Origin: Bacteroides sp.
Lineage (GTDB): Bacteria > Bacteroidota > Bacteroidia > Bacteroidales > Muribaculaceae
Assembly: GCA_023666835.1 (NCBI GenBank)
Contig: JAMPBJ010000001.1
Span: 993,996-1,057,995, forward strand
Direction: 5' to 3'
DNA length: 64,000 bases
Each line of letters begins with the position of its first letter. The first letter of the stretch is position 1. Under the pieces are notes generated by a model, which worked only from the letters and a program-made list of their open reading frames with translations, was not told where the DNA came from and ran no database searches. Of the stretch, positions 1-8,972 are shown in pieces. The translations under genes and the position numbers were made by a program.

Positions 1-582
1 AAAGTAGTCATCGTGGCCGCCGAAAAGATGTCGTCGATGGTCAACTATAAAGACCGCACCACCTGCCCCCTCTTTGGCGATGGCGCAGCCGCCATGATGA
101 TCGAACCAACCGACGAACCTGTCGGAATCATCGACGCCGTGTTCCACGTCGACGGCGTAGGTCGCGACCACCTCATCATGCACGCCGGAGGTTCCGTAAT
201 GCCAACCACACACGAAACCGTCGACCGCGGCGACAACTTCCTCTTCCAGGACGGACGATTCGTCTACAAACACGCAGTCACCGACATGTACGAATCTACT
301 CTCGACATCTGCCGTCGCAACAACCTCACGATCGACGACGTCGACTACCTCATTCCCCACCAGGCCAACCTCCGCATCATCGAAGCCGTGGCCTCTCGCG
401 CAGGCATCAACCCCCAAAAGGTACTTGTCAACATCGAATACCGCGGCAACACATCCGCAGCCTCAATCCCCCTCTGCATCGACGAGAACAAAGACTGCCT
501 CAAAAAAGGCGACAAACTCATTCTCACAGCATTCGGCGCAGGATTCACCTGGGGCGCAATGTATGTCATCTGGGATCTCTGA
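1..582 (+). CDS. fabH: 3-oxoacyl-ACP synthase III (KAS III), 3' part only
   Basis: Catalyses the first condensation of type II fatty acid synthesis (acyl-CoA plus malonyl-ACP) in the cytoplasm. The frame is open from base 1, so the N-terminal half with the nucleophilic Cys lies outside the window. Visible are the family signatures DRTTCPLFGDGAAA, the catalytic-His motif HQANLRII and the Asn loop GNTSAASIP, ending in the typical FGAGFTWGA. The order fabH-era-der on one strand is common in Bacteroidales. It ends at TGA and is followed by a hairpin terminator. The identification is secure; the true start cannot be seen. Confidence 0.95.
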   Translation, partial: KVVIVAAEKMSSMVNYKDRTTCPLFGDGAAAMMIEPTDEPVGIIDAVFHVDGVGRDHLIMHAGGSVMPTTHETVDRGDNFLFQDGRFVYKHAVTDMYESTLDICRRNNLTIDDVDYLIPHQANLRIIEAVASRAGINPQKVLVNIEYRGNTSAASIPLCIDENKDCLKKGDKLILTAFGAGFTWGAMYVIWDL

Positions 583-616
583 TCCACAGACCCGCATTTT
601 CATAAAATTTTCACCG

Positions 617-647
617 AATAGCATCTTTTTGGGTGCTATTTGTGTTT
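617..647 (+). terminator. Rho-independent terminator after fabH
   Basis: A 9-bp stem (AATAGCATC with GGTGCTATT, one G-U pair) and a T-rich loop are followed by TGTGTTTT. A second GC-rich inverted repeat (about 654-681) followed by TTATTTTT lies just downstream and may be a backup terminator. Confidence 0.6.
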
Positions 648-712
648 TATAATATGAGTCGCGGCCGATACGGCCCGCTCATTATTTTTCCTGTAACCAA
701 TTTTCAACGACT

Positions 713-1603
713 ATGGATCAAAAACATAAAGCCGGATTCGTCAACATCGTTGGCAATCCAAACGTCGGAAAATCCACTCTCATGAACGACCTCGTGGGCG
801 AACGCGTCAGCATCATCACTTCAAAAGCGCAGACCACACGCCACCGCATCATGGGCATTGTCAACACCGACCAATACCAGATCGTATTCTCCGACACCCC
901 CGGAGTCCTTGCCCCAAAATACAAACTCCAGGAAAGTATGCTCGGATTCTCCGAAGGAGCACTCACCGATGCCGACATCCTCCTATATGTCACCGACGTG
1001 GTTGAAGACCCCACCAAAAACGCCGACTTCCTCGCCAAAGTGGCCAAAGAAACCATACCCGTCCTCCTGGTCATCAACAAAATCGACCTCGTCAAAAACC
1101 AGGCCGACCTGGAAGCCATCGTAGCCCGATGGAAAGAGCTCCTGCCCAACGCCGAAATATTCCCCACCTCGGCCAAAGAGCACTTCAACGTCACCAACCT
1201 CATGAACCGCATCGTAGAGCTCCTGCCCGAAAACGAACCATACTTCGGCAAAGACGCCCTCACCGACAAACCCGCACGATTCTTCGTCACCGAAATCATA
1301 CGTGAAAAAATCCTCCTCAACTACGACAAAGAAGTGCCTTACTCCACCGAAGTCATCGTCGAAAAATTCGAAGAAAAAGAAAACTCAATCCACATCATGG
1401 CCGTCATCTACGTCGAACGCGACTCCCAGAAAGGCATCATCATCGGCCGACAGGGCGCACGACTCAAAAAAGTCGGCACCGAAGCCCGAAAGGACATCGA
1501 AACATTCTTCGGCAAACGCGTTTACCTCGAACTCTTCGTCAAAGTTGAACCCAACTGGCGAAACCGCGAAAACAAACTCCGCGCCTTCGGCTACATCGAA
1601 TAA
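713..1603 (+). CDS. era: GTPase Era
   Basis: Essential GTPase that binds the 3' end of 16S rRNA and helps 30S maturation. The 296 aa match the usual length of about 300. The G domain shows G1 GNPNVGKST (residues 12-20), G3 DTPG and G4 NKID. The C-terminal KH domain shows [11 protein letters not shown] followed by the conserved [12 protein letters not shown] and NWR. It starts at ATG 713 and lies 50 bp before der, so the two ribosome-assembly GTPases are neighbours on one strand. Confidence 0.97.
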   Translation: MDQKHKAGFVNIVGNPNVGKSTLMNDLVGERVSIITSKAQTTRHRIMGIVNTDQYQIVFSDTPGVLAPKYKLQESMLGFSEGALTDADILLYVTDVVEDPTKNADFLAKVAKETIPVLLVINKIDLVKNQADLEAIVARWKELLPNAEIFPTSAKEHFNVTNLMNRIVELLPENEPYFGKDALTDKPARFFVTEIIREKILLNYDKEVPYSTEVIVEKFEEKENSIHIMAVIYVERDSQKGIIIGRQGARLKKVGTEARKDIETFFGKRVYLELFVKVEPNWRNRENKLRAFGYIE

Positions 1604-1619
1604 TCTCCCGATTTTTTAT

Positions 1620-1627
1620 TATCTTTG
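1620..1627 (+). promoter_or_regulatory. Bacteroidota -7 element (TATCTTTG) before der
   Basis: TATCTTTG matches the Bacteroidota -7 consensus TAnnTTTG and sits 26 bp before the der start, just after the era stop. No clear -33 TTTG was seen. Confidence 0.55.
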
Positions 1628-1653
1628 CAATCCGAACAATTCAACCATCCATC

Positions 1654-2973
1654 ATGGGACAACTCATAGCCATCGTCGGACGCCCTAACGTGGGCAAATC
1701 CACCCTATTCAACCGCCTCACCGAATCGCGCACCGCCATCGTCGACGAAACCGCCGGCACCACACGCGACCGCCAGTACGGCAAAGTACAGTGGGGCGGA
1801 CAGGAATTCTCAATCGTCGACACCGGCGGCTGGGTGGTCAACTCCGACGACATCTTCGAAGCCGAAATCAACAAACAAGTCCAACTGGCCATCGAGCAAG
1901 CCGACGAAATCCTCTTCGTCGTCGACGCCATGAACGGCGTCACCGACCTCGACGACCACGTAGCCGAAATCCTGCGCAAATCCCGCAAACCCGTCATCCT
2001 CGTCGCCAACAAAGTCGACTCCAACGAATGGCTCTACAACGTGCCCGAATTCTACGCCCTCGGCCTCGGCGACCCATACCCCGTATCTGCCATCAACGGC
2101 TACGGCACCGGCGACCTTCTCGACGAAGTCATCCGCAAGATGCCCGAAAAAGACGACACCGACACCGAGCAACTCGACGACATACCCAAATTCTGCATCG
2201 TCGGACGCCCCAACGCCGGAAAATCCTCAATCATCAACTCCTTCATCGGACAAGACCGCAACATCGTCACCGACATCGCCGGCACCACACGCGACTCCAT
2301 CTACACCCGATACAACAAATTCGGATTCGACTTCTACCTCGTCGACACCGCCGGCATACGCAAAAAGACCAAAGTCAACGAAGACATCGAATACTACTCC
2401 GTCATCCGTTCCATCCGAGCCATCGAAGCATCCGACGTCTGCATCCTCATGATCGACGCCACACGCGGCATCGAAGCACAGGACGTCAACATCTTCTCCC
2501 TCATCCAGCGCAACCGCAAAGGACTCGTCGTATGCGTCAACAAATGGGATCTCGTCGAAAACAAAACCGAAGCCGCAATCCGCCACTTCGAAAACACCAT
2601 CCGCGAACGCTTCGCACCCTTCACCGACTTCCCCATCATATTCGGATCGGCCCTGACCAAACAACGCATCTTCAAAGTGCTTGAAACAGCCGTCGACGTC
2701 TACAACAACCGCCAGCGCACCGTCCCCACCTCCCAGCTCAACACCGTCATGCGCGAAGCCATCGAAGCATACCCCCCGCCATCCAACAAAGGCAAATTTG
2801 TGAAAATCAAATATATCACCATGCTGAAAGGAGCGCAGATACCCACGTTTATCTTCTTCTGCAACCTCCCCCAGTGGGTCAAAGAACCCTACCGCCGATA
2901 TCTCGAAAACAAAATACGCGAAAACTGGGACTACTGCGGAACACCCATCAACGTCTACATGCGCGAAAAATAG
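1654..2973 (+). CDS. der: Ribosome-assembly GTPase Der (EngA)
   Basis: Tandem-GTPase protein for 50S subunit assembly. The 439 aa contain two complete G domains: GRPNVGKST near residue 9 with DTGGW, and GRPNAGKSS near residue 185 with DTAGIRKK and NKWD. A KH-like C-terminal domain follows. The duplicated G domain is diagnostic of Der. The start ATG 1654 directly precedes the first beta strand ([12 protein letters not shown]). It is followed by a strong hairpin terminator. Confidence 0.98.
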   Translation: MGQLIAIVGRPNVGKSTLFNRLTESRTAIVDETAGTTRDRQYGKVQWGGQEFSIVDTGGWVVNSDDIFEAEINKQVQLAIEQADEILFVVDAMNGVTDLDDHVAEILRKSRKPVILVANKVDSNEWLYNVPEFYALGLGDPYPVSAINGYGTGDLLDEVIRKMPEKDDTDTEQLDDIPKFCIVGRPNAGKSSIINSFIGQDRNIVTDIAGTTRDSIYTRYNKFGFDFYLVDTAGIRKKTKVNEDIEYYSVIRSIRAIEASDVCILMIDATRGIEAQDVNIFSLIQRNRKGLVVCVNKWDLVENKTEAAIRHFENTIRERFAPFTDFPIIFGSALTKQRIFKVLETAVDVYNNRQRTVPTSQLNTVMREAIEAYPPPSNKGKFVKIKYITMLKGAQIPTFIFFCNLPQWVKEPYRRYLENKIRENWDYCGTPINVYMREK

Positions 2974-3004
2974 CACCGACATCGACCACTCAACAAAACA
3001 ACAC

Positions 3005-3045
3005 AAAGCGACAGTCGGATTGAGCAATCAGGCTGTCGCTTTTCT
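3005..3045 (+). terminator. Rho-independent terminator after der
   Basis: A 10-bp perfect stem (AAAGCGACAG with CTGTCGCTTT) encloses an 18-nt loop and runs into TTTTCTT. Confidence 0.75.
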
Positions 3046-3090
3046 TCCACCCGACACAATCATCTCATAATCCAAATTTCATCATCTGCC

Positions 3091-3381
3091 ATGTCACACG
3101 ATCTTATTCTCACCATCATCGGCTACGCAGCCGCCGTCTGCATGGTCTGCGGCTACCTCCCCCAGGCCATCTACACAATCCGCACACGCGACACCGACGG
3201 AATCGCCCTGCCCACATTCCTCCTCCTCGGAGCCGGAAGCATCCTCTTCGTAGCCCAAGGACTAATGCTTGACAACTGGCCCCTGGTCATCACCAATGCC
3301 ATCACCACCGTATCCTCCCTCATAGTCTTCGGCATCAAAATGCACAACGACTACGGCTCCGGCAAGAAACGCCCCAAATAA
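3091..3381 (+). CDS. SemiSWEET / PQ-loop small membrane protein
   Basis: A 96-aa protein with three predicted membrane helices and the PQ motif in GYLPQAIYTIRTR, the hallmark of SemiSWEET half-transporters, which dimerise to move sugars or other small solutes across the inner membrane. Length and single triple-helix bundle fit a SemiSWEET. The substrate cannot be read from the sequence. It ends with a basic cytoplasmic tail (GSGKKRPK). A MITE-like element begins at the last base of its stop codon. Confidence 0.8.
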   Translation: MSHDLILTIIGYAAAVCMVCGYLPQAIYTIRTRDTDGIALPTFLLLGAGSILFVAQGLMLDNWPLVITNAITTVSSLIVFGIKMHNDYGSGKKRPK

Positions 3382-3680
3382 GAGTGGGGCTAACAACAAA
3401 AGTTGAATTTAGGGTCCCGTATTTTGGAGGGCGTTTTGCTATGCCGTCGAAGGAGTGCACTCGATGTACATGACTGAAACAAAGAGCAAAAGACAACCAA
3501 AATACGGGAAACATAAGTAACTTTAATATAGATCACTCGATGCTACTTTCCCTCATCGTTAAGTCCCCATCTCATAAAACTTCAGGGTCGCAGGGGCAGC
3601 TCCGGATGAGATGGGGCCTAAGACAAAATTACTCAAAGATTGAACGTCCTAAATTTAATTTTTGTTATTAGTCACACTCT
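3381..3680 (+). mobile_element. MITE-like element, family A copy 1 (300 bp), carrying a nested 55-bp family B insertion
   Basis: The ends are imperfect terminal inverted repeats of about 33 bp: AGAGTG..CTAA.AACAAAA at the left, and its reverse complement ending CACTCT at the right. No ORF is inside. Within it lies a nested stem-loop: CCCGTATTTTGG (3416-3427) pairs perfectly with CCAAAATACGGG (3497-3508), and TTTTGCT (3434-3440) with AGCAAAA (3485-3491), around a GGAG-hairpin-GACTGA core (3452-3477). A 55-bp insert (3564-3618) with CCCCATCTCAT ends is flanked by TAAG on both sides. The same family, inverted and without this insert, recurs at 49150-49497. This element fills most of the 363-bp gap before the sialidase. 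Confidence 0.75.
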
Positions 3681-3682
3681 AA

Positions 3683-3714
3683 TTTGCAGATTGGGCCTCC
3701 ATCCATTATCTTTG
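3683..3714 (+). promoter_or_regulatory. Promoter of the sialidase gene (TTTG-N20-TATCTTTG)
   Basis: TTTG at 3683-3686 and TATCTTTG at 3707-3714 are separated by 20 bp, the preferred Bacteroidota spacing. The promoter starts 3 bp outside the MITE-like element and 30 bp before the ATG. Confidence 0.75.
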
Positions 3715-3744
3715 CAGATATTGAAACACCATCGCCCATAAGCC

Positions 3745-4890
3745 ATGAAACTTACCCGTTTACTCCTGGCAGCTCTGCTCGCCGTAGGCGCAACCGCCAC
3801 CGCTCAAAATGTCGGCTACTCCAACCCCGTCGACTCCACCTACCGCTCGCTCGTGTTCAACAAAGGCGACTTCGACTCGCAATACTATCGCATTCCCGCC
3901 CTGCTGACGCTCCCCGACGGCACAATCGTGGCCGTGGCCGACAAACGCATCAACTCACTGGCCGACCTGCCGGGCGACATCGACGTCGTTTGCCGTCGAT
4001 CAACCGACGGCGGTCGCACCTGGAGCGACTACATCACCGTGGCTGAGCACGACGACTTCGGCGGCTACGGCGACCCGGCCATCGTGCGCGACCGTCGCAC
4101 CGGCGACCTCCTGGTCATCTCCCTCAACGGCTGCGGCCTCTGGAGCGACCGTCCCGGCCACATCAGCGTGTCGCGATCAACCGACGGCGGGCTCTCATGG
4201 CAGGCCCCAGTCAACATCTCCCCCCAGATCCTTACCGACGATTCCACCGGCGTGCAGCCCATAAAATGCGTAGCAGCATTCGCAACATCAGGCCGCGCTC
4301 TGCAGCTCAAAAACGGTCGCATCATGTTTGTGCTCGTCACCCGCAAGCCCGGCGTCGAAGGATTCCCCTGCTATGCGATCTACAGCGACGACGGCGGCCG
4401 CAAGTGGAAAGTCTCTAAAACTCCCGCCATCCTCAACGGCGATGAATCAAAAATCGAGCAACTCCCCGACGGCACTCTCCTGATGAGCATCCGCAACCGC
4501 TTCAGCGGCAACCGCAAATTCTCCATTTCCAAGGACAATGGCGTCACCTGGACCGAACAGCCCATCGACTTCACCAACCTCCACGACGTGGCATGCAACG
4601 GCGACCTGCTCAACGTGAATTACAACGGCAAAAACTACCTGCTGCAATCGCTCCCCGCAGGCCCCTGGCGCGACAACATCACCATCTATGCCAGCGAAGA
4701 CGGCGGCCACACATGGCCCTACTCCCTGCGCGTCAGCCCCGGTCCCGGCGCATACTCAGCCATGACCCAACTCGCCGACGGATCAATCGGCATCATGACC
4801 GAAGAAGGTGTCCACAACGTCGACGCCCGCCATTCCCAAGGCTACCGCATCTGGTTCACCCGCATCCCCCTCGCCAACCTCCTGCCCTAA
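3745..4890 (+). CDS. Secreted exo-alpha-sialidase (GH33-like)
   Basis: Releases terminal sialic acid from host glycans. It starts with a signal peptide (MKLTRLLLAALLAVGATATA) and is 381 aa. Family marks are the arginine motif YRIP (residues 48-51) and five Asp boxes: STDGGRTW, STDGGLSW, SDDGGRKW, SKDNGVTW and SEDGGHTW. A glutamate (DESKIEQLPDG) and a tyrosine (GAYSAMTQL) occupy the expected catalytic positions. The protein has only the propeller, with no carbohydrate-binding module. It has its own promoter, and no SusC/SusD or nan genes flank it, so it acts as a solitary enzyme here. Periplasmic or outer-surface location is inferred. Confidence 0.93.
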   Translation: MKLTRLLLAALLAVGATATAQNVGYSNPVDSTYRSLVFNKGDFDSQYYRIPALLTLPDGTIVAVADKRINSLADLPGDIDVVCRRSTDGGRTWSDYITVAEHDDFGGYGDPAIVRDRRTGDLLVISLNGCGLWSDRPGHISVSRSTDGGLSWQAPVNISPQILTDDSTGVQPIKCVAAFATSGRALQLKNGRIMFVLVTRKPGVEGFPCYAIYSDDGGRKWKVSKTPAILNGDESKIEQLPDGTLLMSIRNRFSGNRKFSISKDNGVTWTEQPIDFTNLHDVACNGDLLNVNYNGKNYLLQSLPAGPWRDNITIYASEDGGHTWPYSLRVSPGPGAYSAMTQLADGSIGIMTEEGVHNVDARHSQGYRIWFTRIPLANLLP

Positions 4891-4933
4891 CCCACCAATC
4901 ATCACGCCATATAAATCTTATAAATCTTATAAC

Positions 4934-4971
4934 AAATGTCCTTGAACGGAATGTGCCGCTCAAGGACATTT
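4934..4971. terminator. Bidirectional terminator hairpin between convergent genes
   Basis: A 12-bp stem (AAATGTCCTTGA with its complement) and a 14-nt loop lie between the convergent sialidase gene and the minus-strand gene at 4995. It is preceded by short AT-rich repeats (ATAAATCTT). Confidence 0.7.
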
Positions 4972-4994
4972 AATTTCCTGCCGTCCGGCCGGCC

Positions 4995-5228
4995 CTATTT
5001 GCCGCCGAACATATTTCCTATCTTGCCTTTGATTTCTTCGAATACACTTTCCTTCACGCCATCGCCGTCGAGATCGCCTATCAGGCCGGCTCCTTTCACC
5101 TTCTCAATGATTTCGGTCATCGAAAACTTGCTCGTATCGATGCCTTTGAGATGTTCCGTCACTTTGGTCACATCAAATGAGTTGCCGAACTTCGAAGTCA
5201 GTTCACCAAGTATGTTCTGAATATCCAT
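4995..5228 (-). CDS. Small hypothetical protein with a DxDGDG motif
   Basis: A 77-aa acidic protein starting MDIQNILGELTSKF and ending KIGNMFGGK. I do not recognise a named family. The segment GDLDGDGVKES resembles a single calcium-binding EF-hand or dockerin-like loop. The rest looks amphipathic-helical, with no signal peptide. The start at 5228 is preferred over an upstream in-frame ATG (5381) because that longer form would run back over folA. It follows folA on the same strand by 68 bp and ends before the shared terminator. Confidence 0.6.
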   Translation of the reverse strand: MDIQNILGELTSKFGNSFDVTKVTEHLKGIDTSKFSMTEIIEKVKGAGLIGDLDGDGVKESVFEEIKGKIGNMFGGK

Positions 5229-5296
5229 AAAGCGGTTTGTTTGGTTAATAAATAAGAGATATTTCCTATAAAAAAACAAACAACCCGCGCCAAAAG

Positions 5297-5803
5297 TTAG
5301 ATCCGACGAAACTCCAAAAACCGATAAGGAGCCCCCGAACGCGGGTCCACAGCATAGTCCGATGCCTCGATCAGTTTCCACAGCGCCGGATCGATATCCG
5401 GAAAAAAGGTATCGGCGTCATCGACCATCGCGTCGACTTCGGTGATCAGCAGCCTGTCGGCCAACGGCATAGCCTGAGCATAGACCATGCCGCCACCTAT
5501 TATCATCGCTTCTTCAGTTCCGCCGTCGCGTGCCATAGCCAGCGCAGTTTCAATCGAAGGAGCCGTCTCCACACCCTCGGCATGCCAATCGGCCGAACGC
5601 GTCACCACGATGTTGCGTCGACCAGGCAGAGCGCCACCGGGCAGCGCCTCAAAAGTGCGACGCCCCATCACTATCGGTTTACCCATGGTCAGAGTCTTGA
5701 ACCGCTTGAAATCTGCGCTGATATGAAACGGCTGATCGCCGCCAACTCCAATGGCACCATTGCGCGCCACAATTGCTATTATGCTGACTTTCATTGTGAT
5801 CAT
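5297..5803 (-). CDS. folA: Dihydrofolate reductase
   Basis: Reduces dihydrofolate to tetrahydrofolate with NADPH, regenerating the cofactor oxidised by thymidylate synthase encoded just upstream. The 168 aa show the NADPH/substrate signatures [14 protein letters not shown], the catalytic acidic residue in [20 protein letters not shown], and [12 protein letters not shown]. The ATG at 5803 overlaps the thyA stop as ATGA. An internal ATG at 5794 (MKVSIIA) is the alternative start. Coupled translation of thyA-folA fits their shared pathway. Confidence 0.96.
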   Translation of the reverse strand: MITMKVSIIAIVARNGAIGVGGDQPFHISADFKRFKTLTMGKPIVMGRRTFEALPGGALPGRRNIVVTRSADWHAEGVETAPSIETALAMARDGGTEEAMIIGGGMVYAQAMPLADRLLITEVDAMVDDADTFFPDIDPALWKLIEASDYAVDPRSGAPYRFLEFRRI

Positions 5804-6594
5804 ACCGACACCTTGCCGGCTATGTGTGGATGCGGATCGTAGCCCTCGAGACTGAAATCCTCATATTTGAAGTCGAAAATGCTTTTCACGTCGGGGTTGA
5901 GCACCATGCGCGGAAGCTTTCGAGGCTCGCGCTCCAACTGCGTCTTCACCTGTTCGAAATGATTGTTATAGATGTGCGCATCGCCCAGTGTATGAATAAA
6001 TTCGCCCGGCTTCAGTCCGGTCACCTGCGCCATCATCAGCAGCAACAACGCATACGAAGCGATGTTGAACGGCACTCCCAGGAAGCAGTCGGCCGACCGC
6101 TGATAGAGCTGAAGACTGAGCCGACCGTCGGCCACATAAAACTGAAACAGAGCGTGACACGGAGGCAGATTCATATTGTCGATATCGGCCACGTTCCATG
6201 CGCTGACGATGATGCGGCGCGAGTTGGGATCGCGCTTTATGGTCTCCACAGCATTGCTGATCTGGTCGATGAAGCCGCCATCGTAGTCAGGCCACGAACG
6301 CCACTGATAGCCATACACATGGCCCAGATCACCATTTTCGTCGGCCCACTCGTTCCAGATCCTCACGCCGTTGTCCTGCAGATACTTCACATTGGTGTCG
6401 CCCTTGAGAAACCACAGCAGTTCGTAGATGATCGAACGCAGATGCAACTTCTTGGTGGTCAATACCGGGAAACCCTCGGCAAGGTCAAATCGCATCTGAT
6501 GGCCGAATATGCTGCGCGTGCCGGTGCCGGTGCGGTCACCCTTGTCGGTACCTTCCTCCATCACGCGTCGCAACAGGTCGAGATATTGTTTCAT
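5800..6594 (-). CDS. thyA: Thymidylate synthase
   Basis: Makes dTMP from dUMP using methylene-tetrahydrofolate. From ATG 6594 ([15 protein letters not shown]) it is 264 aa, the canonical ThyA length. The start at 6594 is therefore preferred over the longer in-frame ATG at 6630. The active-site Cys is in [12 protein letters not shown], and the substrate loops [17 protein letters not shown] and [12 protein letters not shown] are intact. It overlaps folA by 4 bp and starts 8 bp after the ferredoxin-like gene. Confidence 0.98.
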   Translation of the reverse strand: MKQYLDLLRRVMEEGTDKGDRTGTGTRSIFGHQMRFDLAEGFPVLTTKKLHLRSIIYELLWFLKGDTNVKYLQDNGVRIWNEWADENGDLGHVYGYQWRSWPDYDGGFIDQISNAVETIKRDPNSRRIIVSAWNVADIDNMNLPPCHALFQFYVADGRLSLQLYQRSADCFLGVPFNIASYALLLLMMAQVTGLKPGEFIHTLGDAHIYNNHFEQVKTQLEREPRKLPRMVLNPDVKSIFDFKYEDFSLEGYDPHPHIAGKVSV

Positions 6595-6602
6595 ATTATG
6601 TA

Positions 6603-7556
6603 TTATTTTGATTTTTTGTCGTTTGAGCACATTTTGTGCGATTGGTCGGCCGACGAGGCATCGACGGCCGTCTCCGTGCCGCGGGCGGCAGCCAGGCCTT
6701 TGATTTTCTGCATCAAGGGTTGCGAAAGGCGCTTGCGATCAATGGTATAGTGGATGGCTTCGTCGTGACAGGCGGTCAGGCAGTCGAAGCAGTTGATGCA
6801 CCGCGACCCGTCCACCACATGGTCGTCGAGGTCGATGCAATGACCCTTACAGGCATACTCGCAACGCCGGCATTGCGTGCACTTGTCCGTGTCGATCTGT
6901 ATCTGCCATATTGCGTAGCGGCTGATAAATCCGAGCAGCGTGCCGACGGGGCATATAGTATTGCACAGCGAACGTCCCGACTGATAGGCAATTACCACTA
7001 TCGACACTGCTAAAAATGTAGCCGTCATCGTAGTGGCCACGCTGACGTTGGCCACCCTTGAAGCCTCGGCAGGCGACGCACCCAGATCGCGAGCATGGTC
7101 TATGAGTATGTCGAAGAGCGGTTTCAGAAAGTCGTGGATCACGCGCATGAAGGCCGAGAACGGATCGAGTATACTGACCACAAGGACAACGCCGCCCACC
7201 ATGGCCAACGCCGTTATGGCCAGCATCGTGTAACGCAAGCCGTTGTTGGGGCCATTGTAGCGGTACACGCGTCGGCGTCCGCGTAGTGTCAACCGTCGAG
7301 CTCCGGCCGAGAGGTCCATCATCGTGCCCAGCGGACACACCGACGAGCAGTAGATGCGGCCAAACAGCAGCGTCAGCAGTATCCAGGCTGAAAACACTGT
7401 GACCGACATCAGAGACACAACCCAGCGCAACTGCACGTCGCACAGCCAGTCGAACAACAGCGGTATCTGCCAACTTGCGGTCACGAGCCCTAATGTCAGA
7501 ACCACGAAAGCCAACAGTGAAACTACTATACGTATGATTCTCAACAGCTTGTTCAT
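6603..7556 (-). CDS. Membrane-bound 4Fe-4S ferredoxin (NapH/MauN-like)
   Basis: A 317-aa membrane protein with about four or five helices, two cytoplasmic-loop cysteine motifs CSSVCPLG and CNTICPVG, and a C-terminal pair of 4Fe-4S motifs ([15 protein letters not shown] and [12 protein letters not shown]). This layout is typical of NapH/MauN/CcoG-type electron-transfer proteins, which pass electrons between the quinone pool and a partner. No partner reductase is encoded nearby, so the redox role is unknown. The start ATG 7556 overlaps the tadA stop as ATGA; the upstream extension of the frame is a shadow of tadA. Confidence 0.85.
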   Translation of the reverse strand: MNKLLRIIRIVVSLLAFVVLTLGLVTASWQIPLLFDWLCDVQLRWVVSLMSVTVFSAWILLTLLFGRIYCSSVCPLGTMMDLSAGARRLTLRGRRRVYRYNGPNNGLRYTMLAITALAMVGGVVLVVSILDPFSAFMRVIHDFLKPLFDILIDHARDLGASPAEASRVANVSVATTMTATFLAVSIVVIAYQSGRSLCNTICPVGTLLGFISRYAIWQIQIDTDKCTQCRRCEYACKGHCIDLDDHVVDGSRCINCFDCLTACHDEAIHYTIDRKRLSQPLMQKIKGLAAARGTETAVDASSADQSHKMCSNDKKSK

Positions 7557-8008
7557 TTTCTTCGACGTGCAAAAAATTCTTTCATCAATGCTGCACACTC
7601 GTCGGCAAGCACACCGCCGGTCACCGTGGTGCGGGGATGGTAGGCATGGTCGGTATAGGTCGACACACCGCGCTTTTCGTCGGCGCATCCGTAGACCACA
7701 CGCCCTATCTGGCTCCACCCGATGGCTCCGCCGCACATCAGACACGGCTCCACGGTGACGTAGAGCGTGGCGTCGGGCAGATACTTGCCCCCCACGGTCT
7801 GTGCAGCGGCGGTGATGGACTGGATTTCGGCATGGGCCGTCACGTCGTTGAGCGTCTCGGTCAGGTTGTGGCCACGACCTATCACTCGCCCACCCGCCAC
7901 AATCACCGCTCCCACAGGCACTTCGCCCATCTCCGCAGCTCGGTAGGCCTCGAGGAGCGCCAGACGCATATATCGTTCGTCGTCGGTAGGTAGCTGCATT
8001 TCGTTCAT
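7553..8008 (-). CDS. tadA: tRNA adenosine(34) deaminase
   Basis: Converts A34 of tRNA-Arg(ACG) to inosine so that CGN codons can be read. The 151 aa show the cytidine-deaminase zinc site: HAE (with catalytic Glu) and the second motif TVEPCLMCGGAI (PCxxC). It is joined to its neighbours by ATGA overlaps at both ends, downstream of rnz, so two tRNA-maturation enzymes are translationally coupled. Confidence 0.93.
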   Translation of the reverse strand: MNEMQLPTDDERYMRLALLEAYRAAEMGEVPVGAVIVAGGRVIGRGHNLTETLNDVTAHAEIQSITAAAQTVGGKYLPDATLYVTVEPCLMCGGAIGWSQIGRVVYGCADEKRGVSTYTDHAYHPRTTVTGGVLADECAALMKEFFARRRK

Positions 8009-8916
8009 ATCTTTATCACCATGCCTTCGTTGGCGCCCACAACGGCTTCAAACACCCCGCGGGCTTCTTCGACGAGCACTTCATAGTCGGTATAACGTTT
8101 CGAATAGTGACCTATCACCAGTCGTCCCACTCCGGCTTCGCGGGCCACAGTGGCGGCATCCAAAGCGGTCGAGTGGCCACGTTCGCGTGCCAGCACGCCG
8201 ACATCGCTCAGATAGGTGGCCTCATGGTACAGCACATCAACACCTCTGACGGCTTCAACCACGCGCTGATCGTACATCGTGTCGGAGCAATAGGCATAGC
8301 TGCGGCTCGGGTCGGCGGGTGTGGTCAGCGCCTGGTTAGGTATCGTACGACCGTCGGGCGTCACATAGTCGGCCCCCTCCTTGATGTCACGCAGCAGTCT
8401 CACCGGTATCTGATGGAATTTCACCATGTCACCCCGCAAGTGTCGGGGCTTGGGCGTCTCGCGAAAGAGGAAGCCGTAGGCCGGTATGCGGTGGTAGAGA
8501 GGGAAGGCGTCGACGGTCAGCGACGGCGACTCGAACAGGCGGCCCCCCTTCCCGGTAATCGGTTCATAGACAATATCAAACGGCGACTGTCGGCAGAAAT
8601 AGTCAGTCACGCCTTTCATCACGGCCAGGCCGTCGGACGGCAGATGGATCACCACGCGTCCGGTGCGCTCATGCAGTCCGAGCGTCGAGAGCAGTCCGGG
8701 CAGGCCGAGGCAATGGTCGCCGTGCATGTGGCTGATGAATATGTGGTTGAGTCGCGAAAACTTCAGACTCATGCGGCGCATCATGCGCTGGGCGCCCTCG
8801 CCGCAATCGATCATGAACAGATTGTCGCGGAAATTGACCACCTGCGACGCCGGATTGTGCAGCGGTGTGGGCGATGCCGAGCCGCATCCGAGTATGTTTA
8901 CCTCAAATCTGTCCAT
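8005..8916 (-). CDS. rnz: Ribonuclease Z (tRNA 3'-processing)
   Basis: Metallo-beta-lactamase-fold endonuclease that trims tRNA 3' ends. The 303 aa from ATG 8916 (MDRFEVNILGCGSASP) fit the short RNase Z. The zinc motif HMHGDH, an aspartate (CSDTMYD), a histidine (LYHEATYL) and the terminal IGHYSKRY motif are present. It is relevant that the one tRNA in this window lacks an encoded CCA. The longer in-frame extension upstream is a shadow of the divergent gene. The promoter lies between 8938 and 8968. Confidence 0.95.
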   Translation of the reverse strand: MDRFEVNILGCGSASPTPLHNPASQVVNFRDNLFMIDCGEGAQRMMRRMSLKFSRLNHIFISHMHGDHCLGLPGLLSTLGLHERTGRVVIHLPSDGLAVMKGVTDYFCRQSPFDIVYEPITGKGGRLFESPSLTVDAFPLYHRIPAYGFLFRETPKPRHLRGDMVKFHQIPVRLLRDIKEGADYVTPDGRTIPNQALTTPADPSRSYAYCSDTMYDQRVVEAVRGVDVLYHEATYLSDVGVLARERGHSTALDAATVAREAGVGRLVIGHYSKRYTDYEVLVEEARGVFEAVVGANEGMVIKI

Positions 8917-8937
8917 AATTCTAACAGCATTAGACCA

Positions 8938-8968
8938 CAAAAATAATAAATATTGTCTATCTTTGCAA
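8938..8968 (-). promoter_or_regulatory. Promoter of the rnz-tadA operon
   Basis: On the minus strand TTG (8966-8968) and TATTTTTG (8938-8945) are 20 bp apart. The -33 overlaps the tail of the divergent -7 region, so the two promoters share about 30 bp of DNA. Confidence 0.6.
8958..8965 (+). promoter_or_regulatory. -7 element (TATCTTTG) of the DUF3822-rsmD operon
   Basis: TATCTTTG ends only 7 bp before the ATG at 8973, so the transcript should begin at or next to the start codon (leaderless or nearly so). Confidence 0.65.
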
Positions 8969-8972
8969 GCAA

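Noticed and set aside
5229-5381. 51-codon upstream extension of the 77-aa gene
   Set aside because: It runs antiparallel-free but out of frame through the 3' end of folA on the same strand and has no conserved character.
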